Source of the DNA: Geobacteraceae bacterium GWC2_55_20
Lineage (GTDB): Bacteria > Desulfobacterota > Desulfuromonadia > Geobacterales > Pseudopelobacteraceae
Assembly (NCBI GenBank): GCA_001802125.1
Contig: MGZK01000072.1
Span: 1 to 37,486, forward strand
Length of the DNA: 37,486 nucleotides
Reading direction: 5' to 3'
The notes below the pieces were generated by a model. It was given only the letters and a program-made list of their open reading frames with translations. It did no database searches and was not told the origin of the DNA. Positions 7,849-17,541 of the stretch are shown piece by piece. The stretch's first letter is position 1. Every line of letters starts with the position of its first letter. The translations under genes and the position numbers were made by a program.

Positions 7849-8901
7849 TCACTTGCGACTTTTGAGCTGTTTGTGCGCATCCAGCAGGATGCGTTCGGTG
7901 GTGGCCCAGTCGATACAGGCGTCGGTGATTGAGACACCGTATTTCAGCTGGCTGATATCGGTCGGAATCTTCTGGTTACCGGCCTCCAGGTAGCTTTCGA
8001 TCATCACTCCCGAGATGGATGTGTTGCCGGCAAGAATCTGGCTTACCACGCTCTCCAGCACTTCTGGCTGCTTCTGGTAATCCTTGTTGGAGTTCCCGTG
8101 GCTGCAATCGACCATGATGGTTGGAAGGAGGCTGTTCTTTTTGAGCGATTCCTCGGTGCTGGCGATGTCCTCGGGATGGTAGTTGACTTTTCTCGACCCA
8201 CCGCGCAGTACGATATGCACGTCCGGGTTGCCGCTGGTCTGGATGATCGAGGTGCGTCCCTCGCGGTTGATGCCGAGGAAGCTGTGCGGGTGCTGGGCCG
8301 CTTTCATCGCGTCGATCGCGATCTGGAGGTTGCCGTCGGTGCCGTTCTTGAAACCGACCGGAAACGACAGTCCGCTGGACATTTCGCGGTGGGTCTGGGA
8401 TTCGGTGGTGCGGGCGCCGATAGCGCCCCAGCTGATCATGTCGGCAACGTATTCGGGGGTGATCGGGTCCAGCATCTCGTTGGCCACCGGCACTTCCAGC
8501 GCGGTTATGCGGCTTAACAGGCCGCGTGCGATGCCGAGTCCCTTGGATATGAGATGGGTGCCATCCATGTCCGGGTCGTTGATCAGCCCTTTCCATCCCA
8601 CAGTTGTGCGCGGCTTTTCGAAATAGACCCGCATGATCAGCAGCAGCTGGTCTTCAACCTGCTTGGAGAGTCTGGAAAGGCGCTTGGCGTATTCAACGGC
8701 GGCCTCGGTGTCGTGGATCGAGCATGGTCCGACCACCACCATCAGGCGCCGGTCCTTGCGTTGGATGATCTCCTTGATCTGTTCGCGGCTCCTGCTGACG
8801 AAGGAACGGTCCCTGTCTGACAGCGGAAAAACCTGGCGCAAATCAGCCGGAGCGATAATGGGTGTGATAGCGGTTATTTTAAGGTTGTTTGTCTTGATCA
8901 C
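7849..8901 (-). CDS. aroF: 3-deoxy-7-phosphoheptulonate (DAHP) synthase, type I alpha
   Basis: Condenses phosphoenolpyruvate and erythrose 4-phosphate, the first step of the shikimate pathway; cytoplasmic. The 350-residue length matches the AroF/AroG/AroH family. Visible metal and substrate residues are Cys60 in VGPCSIHD, Lys96 in RVYFEKPRT, Lys185 in PVGFKNGTDG, His268 in DCSHGN, Glu302 in MIESYLEAG, and the Asp in SITDACIDW. The start is GTG (complement of 8899-8901), supported by an AAGGGAGA ribosome site. Which aromatic amino acid inhibits it cannot be read with confidence, so the aroF symbol denotes the family only. It is a single gene on the minus strand with its own promoter and the shared terminator at 7811. 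Confidence 0.93.
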   Translation of the reverse strand: MIKTNNLKITAITPIIAPADLRQVFPLSDRDRSFVSRSREQIKEIIQRKDRRLMVVVGPCSIHDTEAAVEYAKRLSRLSKQVEDQLLLIMRVYFEKPRTTVGWKGLINDPDMDGTHLISKGLGIARGLLSRITALEVPVANEMLDPITPEYVADMISWGAIGARTTESQTHREMSSGLSFPVGFKNGTDGNLQIAIDAMKAAQHPHSFLGINREGRTSIIQTSGNPDVHIVLRGGSRKVNYHPEDIASTEESLKKNSLLPTIMVDCSHGNSNKDYQKQPEVLESVVSQILAGNTSISGVMIESYLEAGNQKIPTDISQLKYGVSITDACIDWATTERILLDAHKQLKSRK

Positions 8902-8932
8902 GGATTGGTCTCCCTTGCAGTTGATAAGGGGT

Positions 8933-8962
8933 GTTATAGTTTTTTTAATAGTGGATTGTCAA
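8933..8962 (-). promoter_or_regulatory. Sigma-70 type promoter for DAHP synthase
   Basis: On the minus strand TTGACA (complement of 8957-8962) and TATAAC (complement of 8933-8938) are 18 bases apart. The predicted start gives a leader of about 25 bases before the GTG, too short for a classical leader-peptide attenuator. Confidence 0.65.
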
Positions 8963-9035
8963 TGCAAACCGATCCGTAACTTGCCAATCCATGCAGGTTT
9001 AATCTGTCCAAACAATTTTTGCGGGAGGAATTAGG

Positions 9036-9596
9036 ATGCAACGGGCGGTTTTTCTGGACCGGGACGGTACCATCAATGTTGAGAAGGAATATCTTTACCG
9101 GATAGCGGATTTCGAGTTCATTCCGGGGGCAACCAAAGCGGTGCGGATGCTGAACGAGGCCGGCTTTCTGGTGGTGGTGGTCACGAACCAGTCCGGCGTG
9201 GCCAGGGGCTACTACACCGAGGAAGATGTGGAGAACCTGCACCGACATATCTCCGGAGAGCTTGATAAATCCGGCGCCCGGGTCGATGCCTGGCTTTACT
9301 GTCCGCACCATCCCGACGGGCGCGGCAGCTATGCGCTTCCCTGCAACTGCCGCAAGCCCTTGCCGGGCATGCTCAGGGAAGCCGCCCGGCGATACGACAT
9401 CGACCTGGAAGCCTCGATCATGATCGGTGACAAGCTGGCCGATGTTTCGGCCGGACGTGCCGCCGGATGCGCAACTGTGCTGGTCAGGACCGGCTACGGA
9501 GCGGAAGATGAACAGTGTCTGCCGTCCGGCACAGAGGTGTTCGACAATCTGCTGGAGGCGGTCAAAAGTCTGGTTCGAAAAGTTAATCCGGTTTGA
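9036..9596 (+). CDS. gmhB: D-glycero-D-manno-heptose 1,7-bisphosphate 7-phosphatase
   Basis: A HAD-superfamily phosphatase that removes the 7-phosphate of heptose bisphosphate in ADP-heptose synthesis for lipopolysaccharide core. The 186 residues match the family. FLDRDGTIN at 6-14 carries the nucleophile Asp8 and acid/base Asp10, VVTNQSG is near 49-54, and MIGDKLAD is near 129. The zinc site expected for GmhB is present as Cys89, His91, Cys103 and Cys105. The ATG has a strong GGGAGGAA ribosome site. It is divergent from DAHP synthase and 60 bases upstream of rfbA. No other heptose genes are in the window. Confidence 0.92.
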   Translation: MQRAVFLDRDGTINVEKEYLYRIADFEFIPGATKAVRMLNEAGFLVVVVTNQSGVARGYYTEEDVENLHRHISGELDKSGARVDAWLYCPHHPDGRGSYALPCNCRKPLPGMLREAARRYDIDLEASIMIGDKLADVSAGRAAGCATVLVRTGYGAEDEQCLPSGTEVFDNLLEAVKSLVRKVNPV

Positions 9597-9620
9597 CACT
9601 GCTTGCTCTAACGTGATAAC
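9593..9620 (+). promoter_or_regulatory. Possible promoter before rfbA
   Basis: TTGACA at 9593-9598, overlapping the gmhB stop codon, is followed after 16 bases by GATAAC at 9615-9620 (4 of 6 consensus bases). It could give rfbA and the mre genes expression independent of gmhB. The -10 match is only moderate. Confidence 0.35.
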
Positions 9621-9656
9621 TAGTCAATCTTTACAAATACATTCGAGGTGTTTCCA

Positions 9657-10553
9657 ATGACCCAAGGTATCGGAAAAGGTATCATACTAGCCGGAGGAGC
9701 CGGCAGCCGACTCTATCCGTTGACACTGGTGGCCAGCAAGCAGCTGCAGCCGGTCTACGACAAGCCGATGATCTATTATCCGCTGGCCACGTTAATGACA
9801 GCCGGCATCAAGGATATCCTGCTGATTTCCACTCCGCATGACACGCCCCGTTTCGAGTCGCTGCTGGGTGACGGTTCCCGCTGGGGTATTTCGATCACCT
9901 ACAAGGTTCAGCCCGAGCCCAAGGGGATCGCCCAGGCTTTCCTGGTGGGCGAGGAGTTCATCGACAACCAGCCGGTCTGCCTGATCCTGGGAGACAACAT
10001 CTTCTACGGCAAGATGAACCTGGACGAAATAGTTTCCGGTTTCAAGGGGGGCGCCAGGGTGTTCGGCTACCAGGTGCACGATCCCGAGCGCTATGGCGTG
10101 GTGGAGTTCGACCGGGACGGCAAGGTCCTCAGCATCGAGGAGAAGCCGAAACAGCCCAAGTCACACTATGCGGTCCCGGGTCTGTATCTTTACGATGAAA
10201 ACGTCGTGGCGGTGGCCAAGGCGATCAAGCCTTCGCCGCGCGGAGAGCTGGAAATCACCGATATCAATCTCGAATATCTGCGGAGCGGACAGCTGCTGGT
10301 CGAGCGGCTGGGGCGCGGAATCGCCTGGCTGGATACCGGTACGCACAGAAGCCTTCTGGAAGCCAGCAACTTCATCGAGACGATCGAGGCGCGGCAGGGG
10401 CTGAAAATCGCCTGTCTCGAAGAGATCGCGCTACGGAGAGGTTTTCTGGATTGCGAGGGTATGATGCGGGTTATCGATGACACCCCCAATTCCTCTTACA
10501 AAGATTATCTGCTGCGGGTCTACAACGAGGCCGAGTTATGTGGTATTAGCTGA
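9657..10553 (+). CDS. rfbA: Glucose-1-phosphate thymidylyltransferase
   Basis: Makes dTDP-glucose from glucose 1-phosphate and dTTP, the first step towards dTDP-rhamnose and related O-antigen sugars. Numbered from the ATG at 9657, the nucleotide-binding loop is [11 protein letters not shown] at 13-23, then [17 protein letters not shown] at 27-43, and the metal-binding LGDNIFYG at 111-118 (Asp113). I prefer ATG 9657 (298 residues) to the in-frame GTG at 9648 because GAGGTG at 9645-9650 then serves as the ribosome site at normal spacing. The genes rfbB, rfbC and rfbD are not adjacent. It lies 21 bases upstream of mreC, so envelope sugar supply and cell-shape genes may be co-transcribed. Confidence 0.93.
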   Translation: MTQGIGKGIILAGGAGSRLYPLTLVASKQLQPVYDKPMIYYPLATLMTAGIKDILLISTPHDTPRFESLLGDGSRWGISITYKVQPEPKGIAQAFLVGEEFIDNQPVCLILGDNIFYGKMNLDEIVSGFKGGARVFGYQVHDPERYGVVEFDRDGKVLSIEEKPKQPKSHYAVPGLYLYDENVVAVAKAIKPSPRGELEITDINLEYLRSGQLLVERLGRGIAWLDTGTHRSLLEASNFIETIEARQGLKIACLEEIALRRGFLDCEGMMRVIDDTPNSSYKDYLLRVYNEAELCGIS

Positions 10554-10574
10554 TTTTCAAGGTACACACCGAAA

Positions 10575-11396
10575 ATGGAATTTTTAAAGAAATATGCTTT
10601 TGTTTTGTTGACGGGAATCGGAATACTGGCCGCCCTGATCATCTTTTCACTCAATGTTCCCCATAATCGTGAAGCGAATGCGATCGAGCGCGTGGCGCTG
10701 AGCGTTCTCTCGCCGATTTTTCAGCCGGCCTACAGATTGAGCGGTTTTGTGGAGGACGTCTGGGACGGCTACATCAGCCTGGTGGATACCCATCGCGAGA
10801 ACCTCAGGTTGCGCGATGATATCCGTGCCCTGAACGAGCGTGTGCGCGAAGGTAACGAGTTGTTCCTGGCAAATCAGCGCCTGGAGCGTTTGCTTGACAT
10901 GAAAAAAAATATCAAGGCGCCCACGGTCGGCGCCAGGGTCATCGGTGAGGACGCCACCTCCTGGTTTCGCACCCTGATCCTCAACCAGGGCGCTTCCAGC
11001 GGGATACGCGAGGGGATGGCGGTAATTGCCGCGGACGGTATCGTCGGCCAGATTGTCAAGGTCTCCACATCGACGTCGCGGGTGATCCTGTTGACCGATC
11101 ACGCCAGCGGAATCGCTGCTACCATTCAGCGTTCGAGAGCCCGAGGAGTGGTAAAAGGCAAGTCGGAGATGCTCTGCTCCCTGGAATTCACGACCCGGGA
11201 AGAGGATGTCAAGGTCGGGGATGCGGTGATCTCCTCCGGGATTGGCGGCGTGTTCCGGAAAGGGCTGCCGATCGGCGAGGTGACCATGGTCAAACGGGGC
11301 GAATACGGCATTTTCCAGACCGTCACGATCCGGCCGAGTGTCAATCTGGCCCATCTGGAAGAGGTGTTGATAGTTCTGGGTGGGGACAATGAGTAG
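10575..11396 (+). CDS. mreC: Rod shape-determining protein MreC
   Basis: A 273-residue bitopic inner-membrane protein of the elongasome that links MreB/RodA/PBP2 in the periplasm. A transmembrane helix lies at about residues 8-27, a periplasmic coiled coil at about 65-108, and the beta-rich MreC core at about 118-268, with GARVIGEDATSWFRTL near 118 and GIREGMAVI near 145. The length is typical. The ribosome site is weak. It begins 21 bases after rfbA, and its last eight bases overlap the preferred start of mreD. mreB, often adjacent in other bacteria, is not between rfbA and mreC or elsewhere in the window. Confidence 0.93.
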   Translation: MEFLKKYAFVLLTGIGILAALIIFSLNVPHNREANAIERVALSVLSPIFQPAYRLSGFVEDVWDGYISLVDTHRENLRLRDDIRALNERVREGNELFLANQRLERLLDMKKNIKAPTVGARVIGEDATSWFRTLILNQGASSGIREGMAVIAADGIVGQIVKVSTSTSRVILLTDHASGIAATIQRSRARGVVKGKSEMLCSLEFTTREEDVKVGDAVISSGIGGVFRKGLPIGEVTMVKRGEYGIFQTVTIRPSVNLAHLEEVLIVLGGDNE

Positions 11397-11883
11397 GGGG
11401 GCTATCCTGCTGCTGTCCGGCCTGGTGCTGCTCTCGATCGTGCTGCAGGTGGCGGTGCTGCCGGTTTACCTGCGTCCCTCGTTCAAGCCGGACCTGCTGC
11501 TGGTTATCATGGTGTTCATGACCCTGCGCAGCAGCTTCCAGGTCGGGGCGCCGCTGGCCTGGCTGCTGGGTATGCTCAATGATGCTTTCAGCGGTCTTTA
11601 CCTGGGACTGAACGCTGCCGGTTTCCTGGTGATCTTCCTGGTCATGAGAAGCCTGACCGACCGCCTGTACGCCGACAGCGCCGTTCTTTTCGTTCTGGCC
11701 GTGGCTGGAGTCACATTCGCCAGTTTTACCCTGAACCTGCTGCTGATGGTAATGTTTACCGCCTCTCCCGGAATAGCATATTCGATGGTCTCCGACATTG
11801 TCCCCCGCCTGCTGGTCAATTCTTTTGTCGCCTCGCTTGTAACGCTGTTCCCCGGTTTCGACTGCCAACAGGAAGTGTCATGA
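11389..11883 (+). CDS. mreD: Rod shape-determining protein MreD
   Basis: A 164-residue polytopic membrane protein of the elongasome. Hydrophobicity is high along the whole length, consistent with about five transmembrane helices. The stretch FKPDLLLVIMVFMTLR near residue 30 and the Gly/Leu-rich GLYLGLNAAGFLV are typical of MreD. I choose ATG 11389 over the upstream in-frame GTG at 11380: it gives an eight-base overlap with the mreC stop and is preceded by a G-rich ribosome site. Its stop overlaps the mrdA ATG by four bases (ATGA at 11880), implying translational coupling. Confidence 0.9.
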   Translation: MSRGAILLLSGLVLLSIVLQVAVLPVYLRPSFKPDLLLVIMVFMTLRSSFQVGAPLAWLLGMLNDAFSGLYLGLNAAGFLVIFLVMRSLTDRLYADSAVLFVLAVAGVTFASFTLNLLLMVMFTASPGIAYSMVSDIVPRLLVNSFVASLVTLFPGFDCQQEVS

Positions 11884-13802
11884 AGGAGCGGCGTTTCGTT
11901 CGTGAGGTGGTGGAGTCCAAACAGAGAATCCTGATTCTTTCCTTTGTGGTGGGAGCTGTGTTCTTCCTGCTGCTGATGCGACTGTGGCATCTGCAGATCC
12001 TCAGATCGGACGATTATCGCGAAATGTCCGAGAACAATCGTCTGCGTTTCGTGCCGGTGGCCGCTTCCCGTGGAGCCATACTCGACCGCAACGGCAAGGT
12101 GCTGGTCAGCAACCGTCCTTCATTCAGCCTGGCCGTTGTTCCGCAGGAGGTATTGGACAAGGAATCGCTGCTGACCCAGTTATCGGCGCTGCTCGGGTTG
12201 GAGCGGGCCGAGATGGACGAACGCTGGCGGAAGAGCATGGGGCGTGCCAAATACTACCCGATCGTACTGGCTTCCAATATCACCCGTGACCAGGTCGAAA
12301 TACTGGAGGAAAACCGCTTACGGCTGCCCGGGGTAGAGATCGAGATGAAGCCGGTGCGTGAATACTCGAACGGTACGCTGGCCTCGCATCTGCTCGGTTA
12401 CATAAGTGAAATTTCGGAAAAAGAATTAAATGCCGAGGGGTACGAAGAGTACAATTCCGGTGACTACGTCGGCAAAAACGGGATTGAGCGCGCTCTGGAG
12501 ATGGAGCTGCACGGGGATGACGGTGGCCGGCAGCTGGAGGTTGACGCCCGCGGGCGGGTCTTGCGGACCATCTCCGAGACCTATCCCACGGTGGGTAACA
12601 GCGTCGTCTTGACGATCGATTCCGCCATACAGAAACAGGCCGAGCAAGCTTTCGGCGAACAGGCCGGAGCGGCGGTTGCCATGAATATCAATAATGGTGA
12701 AATACTGGCTTTTGTCAGCAACCCCGGCTTTGATCCATCGCTTTTCAGCGGCAAGCTGCCGGCTGATATCTGGAAAGGGTATCTGGAGGACAAACGCCGG
12801 CCGCTGGAGAACAAGGCTTTGAGCGGGCAATATCCCCCCGGTTCGACTTTCAAGGTGATTACCGCGCTGGCCGGGCTGAACGACAACAGGATCGACGACT
12901 CGACCTCGGTCAACTGCGACGGTGCCTACACTTTGGGGACATCCACCTTCAAATGCTGGAACAAGAAGGGGCATGGGACCACAAGTCTGCGCAAGTCGTT
13001 GCGGGAATCGTGCGACGTCTACTATTACCAGCTTGGCGAAAAGCTGGGAGTAGACAAGATCGCCGCAACCGCCAAGGCCTTCAAGCTGGGGGCGCCCATG
13101 GGCGTCGAACTGCAGAATGAAAAATCCGGGCTGATCCCGACATCCGAATGGAAGCAGAAACGATTCGGCAAGCGCTGGTTTCATGGAGAGACCCTGCCGG
13201 TTGCGATCGGTCAGGGTTATGTACTGACGACCCCGATACAGCTGGCCTCGATGATTGCCACGGTTGCCAATGAAGGCACCATCTACCGGCCGCACCTGGT
13301 GAAGCGGATCGTTGATGCCGACGGAAAACCTCTCAGGGAAACCAAGCCCGAGGTGATCGGGACCACCTCTTTTTCGAAAGAGTCATATCGTCTGGTCAAA
13401 CAGGGGCTGTACGCGGTAGTCAACGAGTCTGGCGGCACGGGAGCCCAGGCTCGGCTCTACGATGTCAAGGTGGCCGGCAAGACCGGCACATCCCAGGTCG
13501 TCAAGATGCGGGACAGCAAGCAGGGAACCCCGTATCAGTTCCGCGATCACGCCCTGTTCGTGGCTTTTGCTCCTTTTGACAAGCCCGAGATCGCCGTGGC
13601 GGTGGTGATCGAGCATGGCGAGCATGGCGGGTCGGCGGCAGCCCCGATAGCCGGCAGAATTTTGCGAGCCTATTTCGACGGCAAGAAACCGCCGCGCAAG
13701 GAACCTTCCGCTGCTCCAAAAGCAACCGAGGAGCCGGAAGTCGATGAAAAGGCTGCTACCTTGGAAGAATCGCAAGACAGCGGAGACAAGTCCAATGATT
13801 GA
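11880..13802 (+). CDS. mrdA: Penicillin-binding protein 2 (elongasome transpeptidase)
   Basis: A class B PBP that cross-links peptidoglycan during side-wall growth, acting with RodA. In 640 residues there is a single N-terminal transmembrane helix (about 17-40), a PBP dimerisation/pedestal region (about 60-235), and a transpeptidase domain. The catalytic motifs are STFK at 322-325 (Ser322 nucleophile), SCD at 377-379 (the SxN-type motif, here with Asp), and KTG at 534-536. The C-terminal tail from about 605 is Lys/Glu/Pro-rich and looks disordered. The start overlaps the mreD stop by four bases, and its 3' end overlaps the preferred rodA start by eight bases. Confidence 0.94.
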   Translation: MKERRFVREVVESKQRILILSFVVGAVFFLLLMRLWHLQILRSDDYREMSENNRLRFVPVAASRGAILDRNGKVLVSNRPSFSLAVVPQEVLDKESLLTQLSALLGLERAEMDERWRKSMGRAKYYPIVLASNITRDQVEILEENRLRLPGVEIEMKPVREYSNGTLASHLLGYISEISEKELNAEGYEEYNSGDYVGKNGIERALEMELHGDDGGRQLEVDARGRVLRTISETYPTVGNSVVLTIDSAIQKQAEQAFGEQAGAAVAMNINNGEILAFVSNPGFDPSLFSGKLPADIWKGYLEDKRRPLENKALSGQYPPGSTFKVITALAGLNDNRIDDSTSVNCDGAYTLGTSTFKCWNKKGHGTTSLRKSLRESCDVYYYQLGEKLGVDKIAATAKAFKLGAPMGVELQNEKSGLIPTSEWKQKRFGKRWFHGETLPVAIGQGYVLTTPIQLASMIATVANEGTIYRPHLVKRIVDADGKPLRETKPEVIGTTSFSKESYRLVKQGLYAVVNESGGTGAQARLYDVKVAGKTGTSQVVKMRDSKQGTPYQFRDHALFVAFAPFDKPEIAVAVVIEHGEHGGSAAAPIAGRILRAYFDGKKPPRKEPSAAPKATEEPEVDEKAATLEESQDSGDKSND

Positions 13803-14895
13803 TCGTCGCCTGTTAACCAATATCGACTGGATCCTGGCCGGGCTGGTTGTGACGGTTTGCCTTCTGGGCATCATGAATATTTACAGCGCCACAACCCCCT
13901 ATAAAATGGTGGGGACCGCCTATTTCATCAAGCAGTTCTACTGGATGCTGGCCGGTATGACAATATCGATGCTGGTCTGCAGTATTGACTATCACCTGCT
14001 GGAAGATCTCTCATACTGGCTCTACGGTTTCCTGATACTGCTGCTGCTGGTGGTGCTCCTGGTAGGGCGCAGTACCATGGGAGCCACCCGCTGGCTGGAT
14101 TTGGGACTTTTCAATATTCAGCCCTCGGAGCTGATGAAAATCGTGATTATTATCACCTTCGCCCGTTTCTTCAATAATTACCACAGCGTCGGCGGTCTCA
14201 CGGTCGGGGACGTGCTCTTTCCCCTGGGGATTCTGGCGCTGCCTGCGGCTCTGATCATGAAACAGCCCGACCTGGGAACCGCGATCCTGGTAATACTGAT
14301 TGCGCTTTCGATGACGTTCTACATCGGGCCGCGCTGGACCACGATAGTGACCTTTATCTGCGTCACGATACCGGTCGCCTGGATCGGTTGGGCCTATTTG
14401 CTGCGTCCCTACCAGAAGAACCGCGTGCTTGATTTTCTGAATCCGGAACGTTCAAGGCTCGGCAGCGGTTACCATATCATCCAGAGCAAGATTGCCGTCG
14501 GTTCGGGCGGCATCGCCGGCAAGGGGTATATTCAGGGGACTCAATCACAGCTGCGCTTCCTGCCTGAGCAGCATACCGATTTTGCCTTTTCGGTTTTCGC
14601 CGAAGAGTGGGGTTTTGTCGGTTGCCTGGTTCTGATCATCCTCTACCTGTCGCTGGTGTTGTGGGGTCTGAACATCGCCCGCCGCTGCAACGACCGTTTC
14701 GGCGGCCTGCTGGCGGTTGGGGTGACGGCCATGCTCTTCTGGCACATCGTCATCAACATGGGAATGGTGATCGGACTGTTTCCGGTGGTCGGTGTGCCGC
14801 TGCCGTTTTTCTCCTACGGCGGCACATCAATGATCACATCAATGGTCGGAATCGGGCTGCTGCAGAGCATCAGCATGCGGCGATTCATGTTCTGA
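13795..14895 (+). CDS. rodA: Peptidoglycan glycosyltransferase RodA (SEDS family)
   Basis: A polytopic SEDS glycosyltransferase that polymerises lipid II with PBP2. Numbered from ATG 13795 it has 366 residues, normal for RodA, with about ten transmembrane segments. Family motifs include GATRWLDLG...QPSELMK near 96-118, KQPDLGTAILV near 156, and HTDFAFSVFAEEWGF near 258, containing the conserved Asp. An upstream in-frame ATG at 13744 would add 17 residues, but ATG 13795 has GGAG nine bases upstream and overlaps the mrdA stop by eight bases, matching the pattern between mreC and mreD. About 76 bases separate it from lepA, with no clear terminator. Confidence 0.93.
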   Translation: MIDRRLLTNIDWILAGLVVTVCLLGIMNIYSATTPYKMVGTAYFIKQFYWMLAGMTISMLVCSIDYHLLEDLSYWLYGFLILLLLVVLLVGRSTMGATRWLDLGLFNIQPSELMKIVIIITFARFFNNYHSVGGLTVGDVLFPLGILALPAALIMKQPDLGTAILVILIALSMTFYIGPRWTTIVTFICVTIPVAWIGWAYLLRPYQKNRVLDFLNPERSRLGSGYHIIQSKIAVGSGGIAGKGYIQGTQSQLRFLPEQHTDFAFSVFAEEWGFVGCLVLIILYLSLVLWGLNIARRCNDRFGGLLAVGVTAMLFWHIVINMGMVIGLFPVVGVPLPFFSYGGTSMITSMVGIGLLQSISMRRFMF

Positions 14896-14971
14896 CGCCC
14901 CTTTTTGCTTTACTTTCAAACTCTCTTTATTTACTCTGTAGAGTCCGATTCTTATTCAAACGAAGGATTTC

Positions 14972-16768
14972 ATGGATATCAGCAGAATTCGCAATTTCTC
15001 CATCATTGCCCACATTGACCACGGCAAATCCACGCTGGCGGACCGCCTGCTGGAGTACACCGGCACCGTTACCGACCGTGAAAGCAAAAACCAGTTTCTG
15101 GACAAGATGGATCTGGAGCGGGAACGGGGCATCACGATCAAGGCCCAGACCGTGCGGCTCAACTACCGTGCCGATGACGGCCGTGACTATGTGCTCAACC
15201 TGATCGATACTCCCGGTCACGTTGACTTTACCTATGAAGTTTCCCGCTCGCTGGCCGCCTGTGAAGGCGGGTTGCTGGTGGTGGATGCCTCCCAGGGGGT
15301 TGAGGCCCAGACCCTGGCCAATGTCTATCTGGCCCTGGACATCAACTTGGAAGTCTTTCCGGTGCTTAACAAGATCGACCTGCCCGCCGCCGACCCGGAG
15401 CGGGTCATCCAGGAGATCGAGGATATCATCGGCATCGATGCCCATGATGCGGTACGGGCCAGCGCCAAGGAAGGCATCGGTACCCACGAAATCCTGGAAG
15501 AGATTGTCAAGAAAATTCCCGCGCCCAAGGGCGACTCAAGCGCGCCGCTCAAGGCACTGCTGTTCGATTCCTGGTACGACCAGTACCAGGGGGTGATCAT
15601 CCTGATACGGATCTTCGACGGCACACTTAAAAAAGGCGACAAAATCCAGCTGATGGCAACCAACAGCTCATTTGAAGCGCTCAAGGTGGGGGTCTTTTCG
15701 CCGGTGATGCGCGAGGTGCCTGAACTGGCTGCAGGTGAGGTAGGATTTGTGATTGCCGGCATCAAGGATGTGGCTGATGCCAAGGTCGGCGATACGGTTA
15801 CCCTGCTGCAGCGGCAGTGCGCGGTGCCGCTGGGTGGTTTCAAGGAGGTACAACCGATGGTCTTTTCCGGCCTGTACCCGATCGACACCGTCCAGTACGA
15901 ACAGCTGCGTGATGCGCTGGCCAAGCTCAAGCTGAACGATTCCTCCTTCTCCTATGAGCCTGAAACCTCCCTGGCGCTCGGTTTCGGTTTCCGTTGCGGT
16001 TTTCTCGGCTTGCTGCACATGGAGATCATCCAGGAACGTTTGGAGCGGGAGTTTGCCCTTGACCTGATCACCACCGCGCCGACCGTCGTCTACCGGGTTC
16101 ACAGGATGAGCGGCGAAGTGTATTCGATTCAGAGCGCCAACCAGATGCCGGAGCTGCAAAGCACGGAGTATCTGGAAGAGCCCTTCATCCTGGCCCACAT
16201 CCATGTGCCCAACGAATTCGTCGGCGGCGTGCTGGCTCTGTGCGAGGACAAGCGCGGCGTCCAGCGCGAGATCAAATACCTGACCCCGACCCGCGTCATG
16301 ATCATCTACGAACTCCCTCTGAACGAGATCGTGCTTGATTTCTACGACCGCCTGAAATCCATCACCAGGGGCTATGCATCGCTGGATTATGAACAGCTGG
16401 AGTACCGGCGTAGTGACCTGGTCCGGATGAACGTGCTGATCAACGGCGAAGTGGTCGATGCGCTCTCGCTGATCCTGCACCGGGAAAAAGCTTATTTCCG
16501 CGGACGCGACCTGGTCTCCAAGATGAAGGAACTGATTTCACGGCAGATGTTCGAGGTTGCGATCCAGGCTGCCATCGGCAACAAGGTGATTGCCCGTGAA
16601 ACGGTCAAGGCGATGCGCAAGGACGTTCTGGCCAAATGTTACGGCGGCGACATCACCCGTAAACGCAAACTGCTGGAGAAGCAGAAGGAAGGCAAGAAGC
16701 GCATGAAGAATGTGGGTAACGTGGAGCTGCCGCAGGAAGCGTTTCTGGCAATATTGAAAGTGGAATAG
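14972..16768 (+). CDS. lepA: Elongation factor 4 (LepA GTPase)
   Basis: A ribosome-associated translational GTPase reported to act in back-translocation and initiation/biogenesis. The 598 residues match the family. GTPase motifs are AHIDHGKST at 13-21 (G1), RGIT near 52 (G2), DTPGHVD at 79-85 (G3) and NKID at 133-136 (G4). The C-terminal domain specific to LepA is present, ending with a Lys-rich stretch around [16 protein letters not shown]. An AAGGA ribosome site precedes the ATG. It lies 63 bases upstream of lepB, the same lepA-lepB order as in E. coli. Confidence 0.97.
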   Translation: MDISRIRNFSIIAHIDHGKSTLADRLLEYTGTVTDRESKNQFLDKMDLERERGITIKAQTVRLNYRADDGRDYVLNLIDTPGHVDFTYEVSRSLAACEGGLLVVDASQGVEAQTLANVYLALDINLEVFPVLNKIDLPAADPERVIQEIEDIIGIDAHDAVRASAKEGIGTHEILEEIVKKIPAPKGDSSAPLKALLFDSWYDQYQGVIILIRIFDGTLKKGDKIQLMATNSSFEALKVGVFSPVMREVPELAAGEVGFVIAGIKDVADAKVGDTVTLLQRQCAVPLGGFKEVQPMVFSGLYPIDTVQYEQLRDALAKLKLNDSSFSYEPETSLALGFGFRCGFLGLLHMEIIQERLEREFALDLITTAPTVVYRVHRMSGEVYSIQSANQMPELQSTEYLEEPFILAHIHVPNEFVGGVLALCEDKRGVQREIKYLTPTRVMIIYELPLNEIVLDFYDRLKSITRGYASLDYEQLEYRRSDLVRMNVLINGEVVDALSLILHREKAYFRGRDLVSKMKELISRQMFEVAIQAAIGNKVIARETVKAMRKDVLAKCYGGDITRKRKLLEKQKEGKKRMKNVGNVELPQEAFLAILKVE

Positions 16769-16831
16769 TGCGCGGTGATTGGTGATACCGATATTTTTCC
16801 CGGTCACGAATCTTAAATAAAAGGAACTTGC

Positions 16832-17497
16832 ATGCAAGAAAATGAAGAACTGTCCGTGGATACCGCTGCCCGTCATCCGGAACCGGTAATCAAAAAGAAA
16901 AGCCTCGTTCGCGAATATGCCGAATCAATTGCCATTGCGATACTGCTGGCGCTGGTAATCCGCACCTATCTGGTCCAGGCCTTCAAAATACCTTCCGGTT
17001 CCATGGAGGATACGTTGGCTATCGGCGATCACCTGCTGGTCAGCAAGTTCATCTACGGCACCAAGCTGCCGTTCAGCGATAAGCGGGTCCTGACAATACG
17101 CGACCCGCGCCAGGGGGACGTGATCGTTTTCGAATATCCGGAAGATCCCAGCAAGGATTTCATCAAGCGCGTGGTTGGCACGCCGGGTGACGTGGTGGAA
17201 GGCAAGGAAAAAAAGGTCTACGTCAATGGCAAGCTCTATCTGAATCCGCACGAAGTTCACAAGGAGAAGGACCTGATTCCCAAGGAGATGAATCCGCGCG
17301 ATACATTCGGCCCGGTCACGGTCCCGGCGAATTCTTATTTTGTGATGGGGGACAATCGGGACCGTTCCTACGACAGCCGTTTTTGGAAGTTCGTCAAGCG
17401 GGATCAGATCAAGGGACTGGCATTCATCAAGTACTGGTCGTGGGATCGTGAAAAACTGCGTCCACGGATCGGAAATATCGGCAAGTTGATCGACTGA
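16832..17497 (+). CDS. lepB: Signal peptidase I
   Basis: Inner-membrane serine protease that removes signal peptides from secreted proteins. The 221-residue protein has one transmembrane helix at about 31-50. The catalytic Ser57 is in IPSGSMEDTL, and the general base Lys112 is in FIKRVVGTPGD. The later conserved box FVMGDNRDRSYDSR (near 170) is complete. Only one membrane segment precedes the catalytic domain, compared with two in E. coli. The AAAGGAA ribosome site supports the ATG. It is flanked by lepA (63 bases) and aspS (44 bases) on the same strand. Confidence 0.95.
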   Translation: MQENEELSVDTAARHPEPVIKKKSLVREYAESIAIAILLALVIRTYLVQAFKIPSGSMEDTLAIGDHLLVSKFIYGTKLPFSDKRVLTIRDPRQGDVIVFEYPEDPSKDFIKRVVGTPGDVVEGKEKKVYVNGKLYLNPHEVHKEKDLIPKEMNPRDTFGPVTVPANSYFVMGDNRDRSYDSRFWKFVKRDQIKGLAFIKYWSWDREKLRPRIGNIGKLID

Positions 17498-17541
17498 TTA
17501 ATCCTCAGTTTTGAATTACGAATCTTTATTTGGAGGGACAT

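Noticed and set aside
13744-13794. Upstream ATG start for rodA adding 17 residues
   Set aside because: The ATG at 13795 has better-placed GGAG, gives the usual RodA length and fits the short stop/start overlaps of this operon.
17530-17541. Upstream TTG start for aspS adding four residues
   Set aside because: These bases contain the GGAGGG ribosome site for the ATG at 17542.
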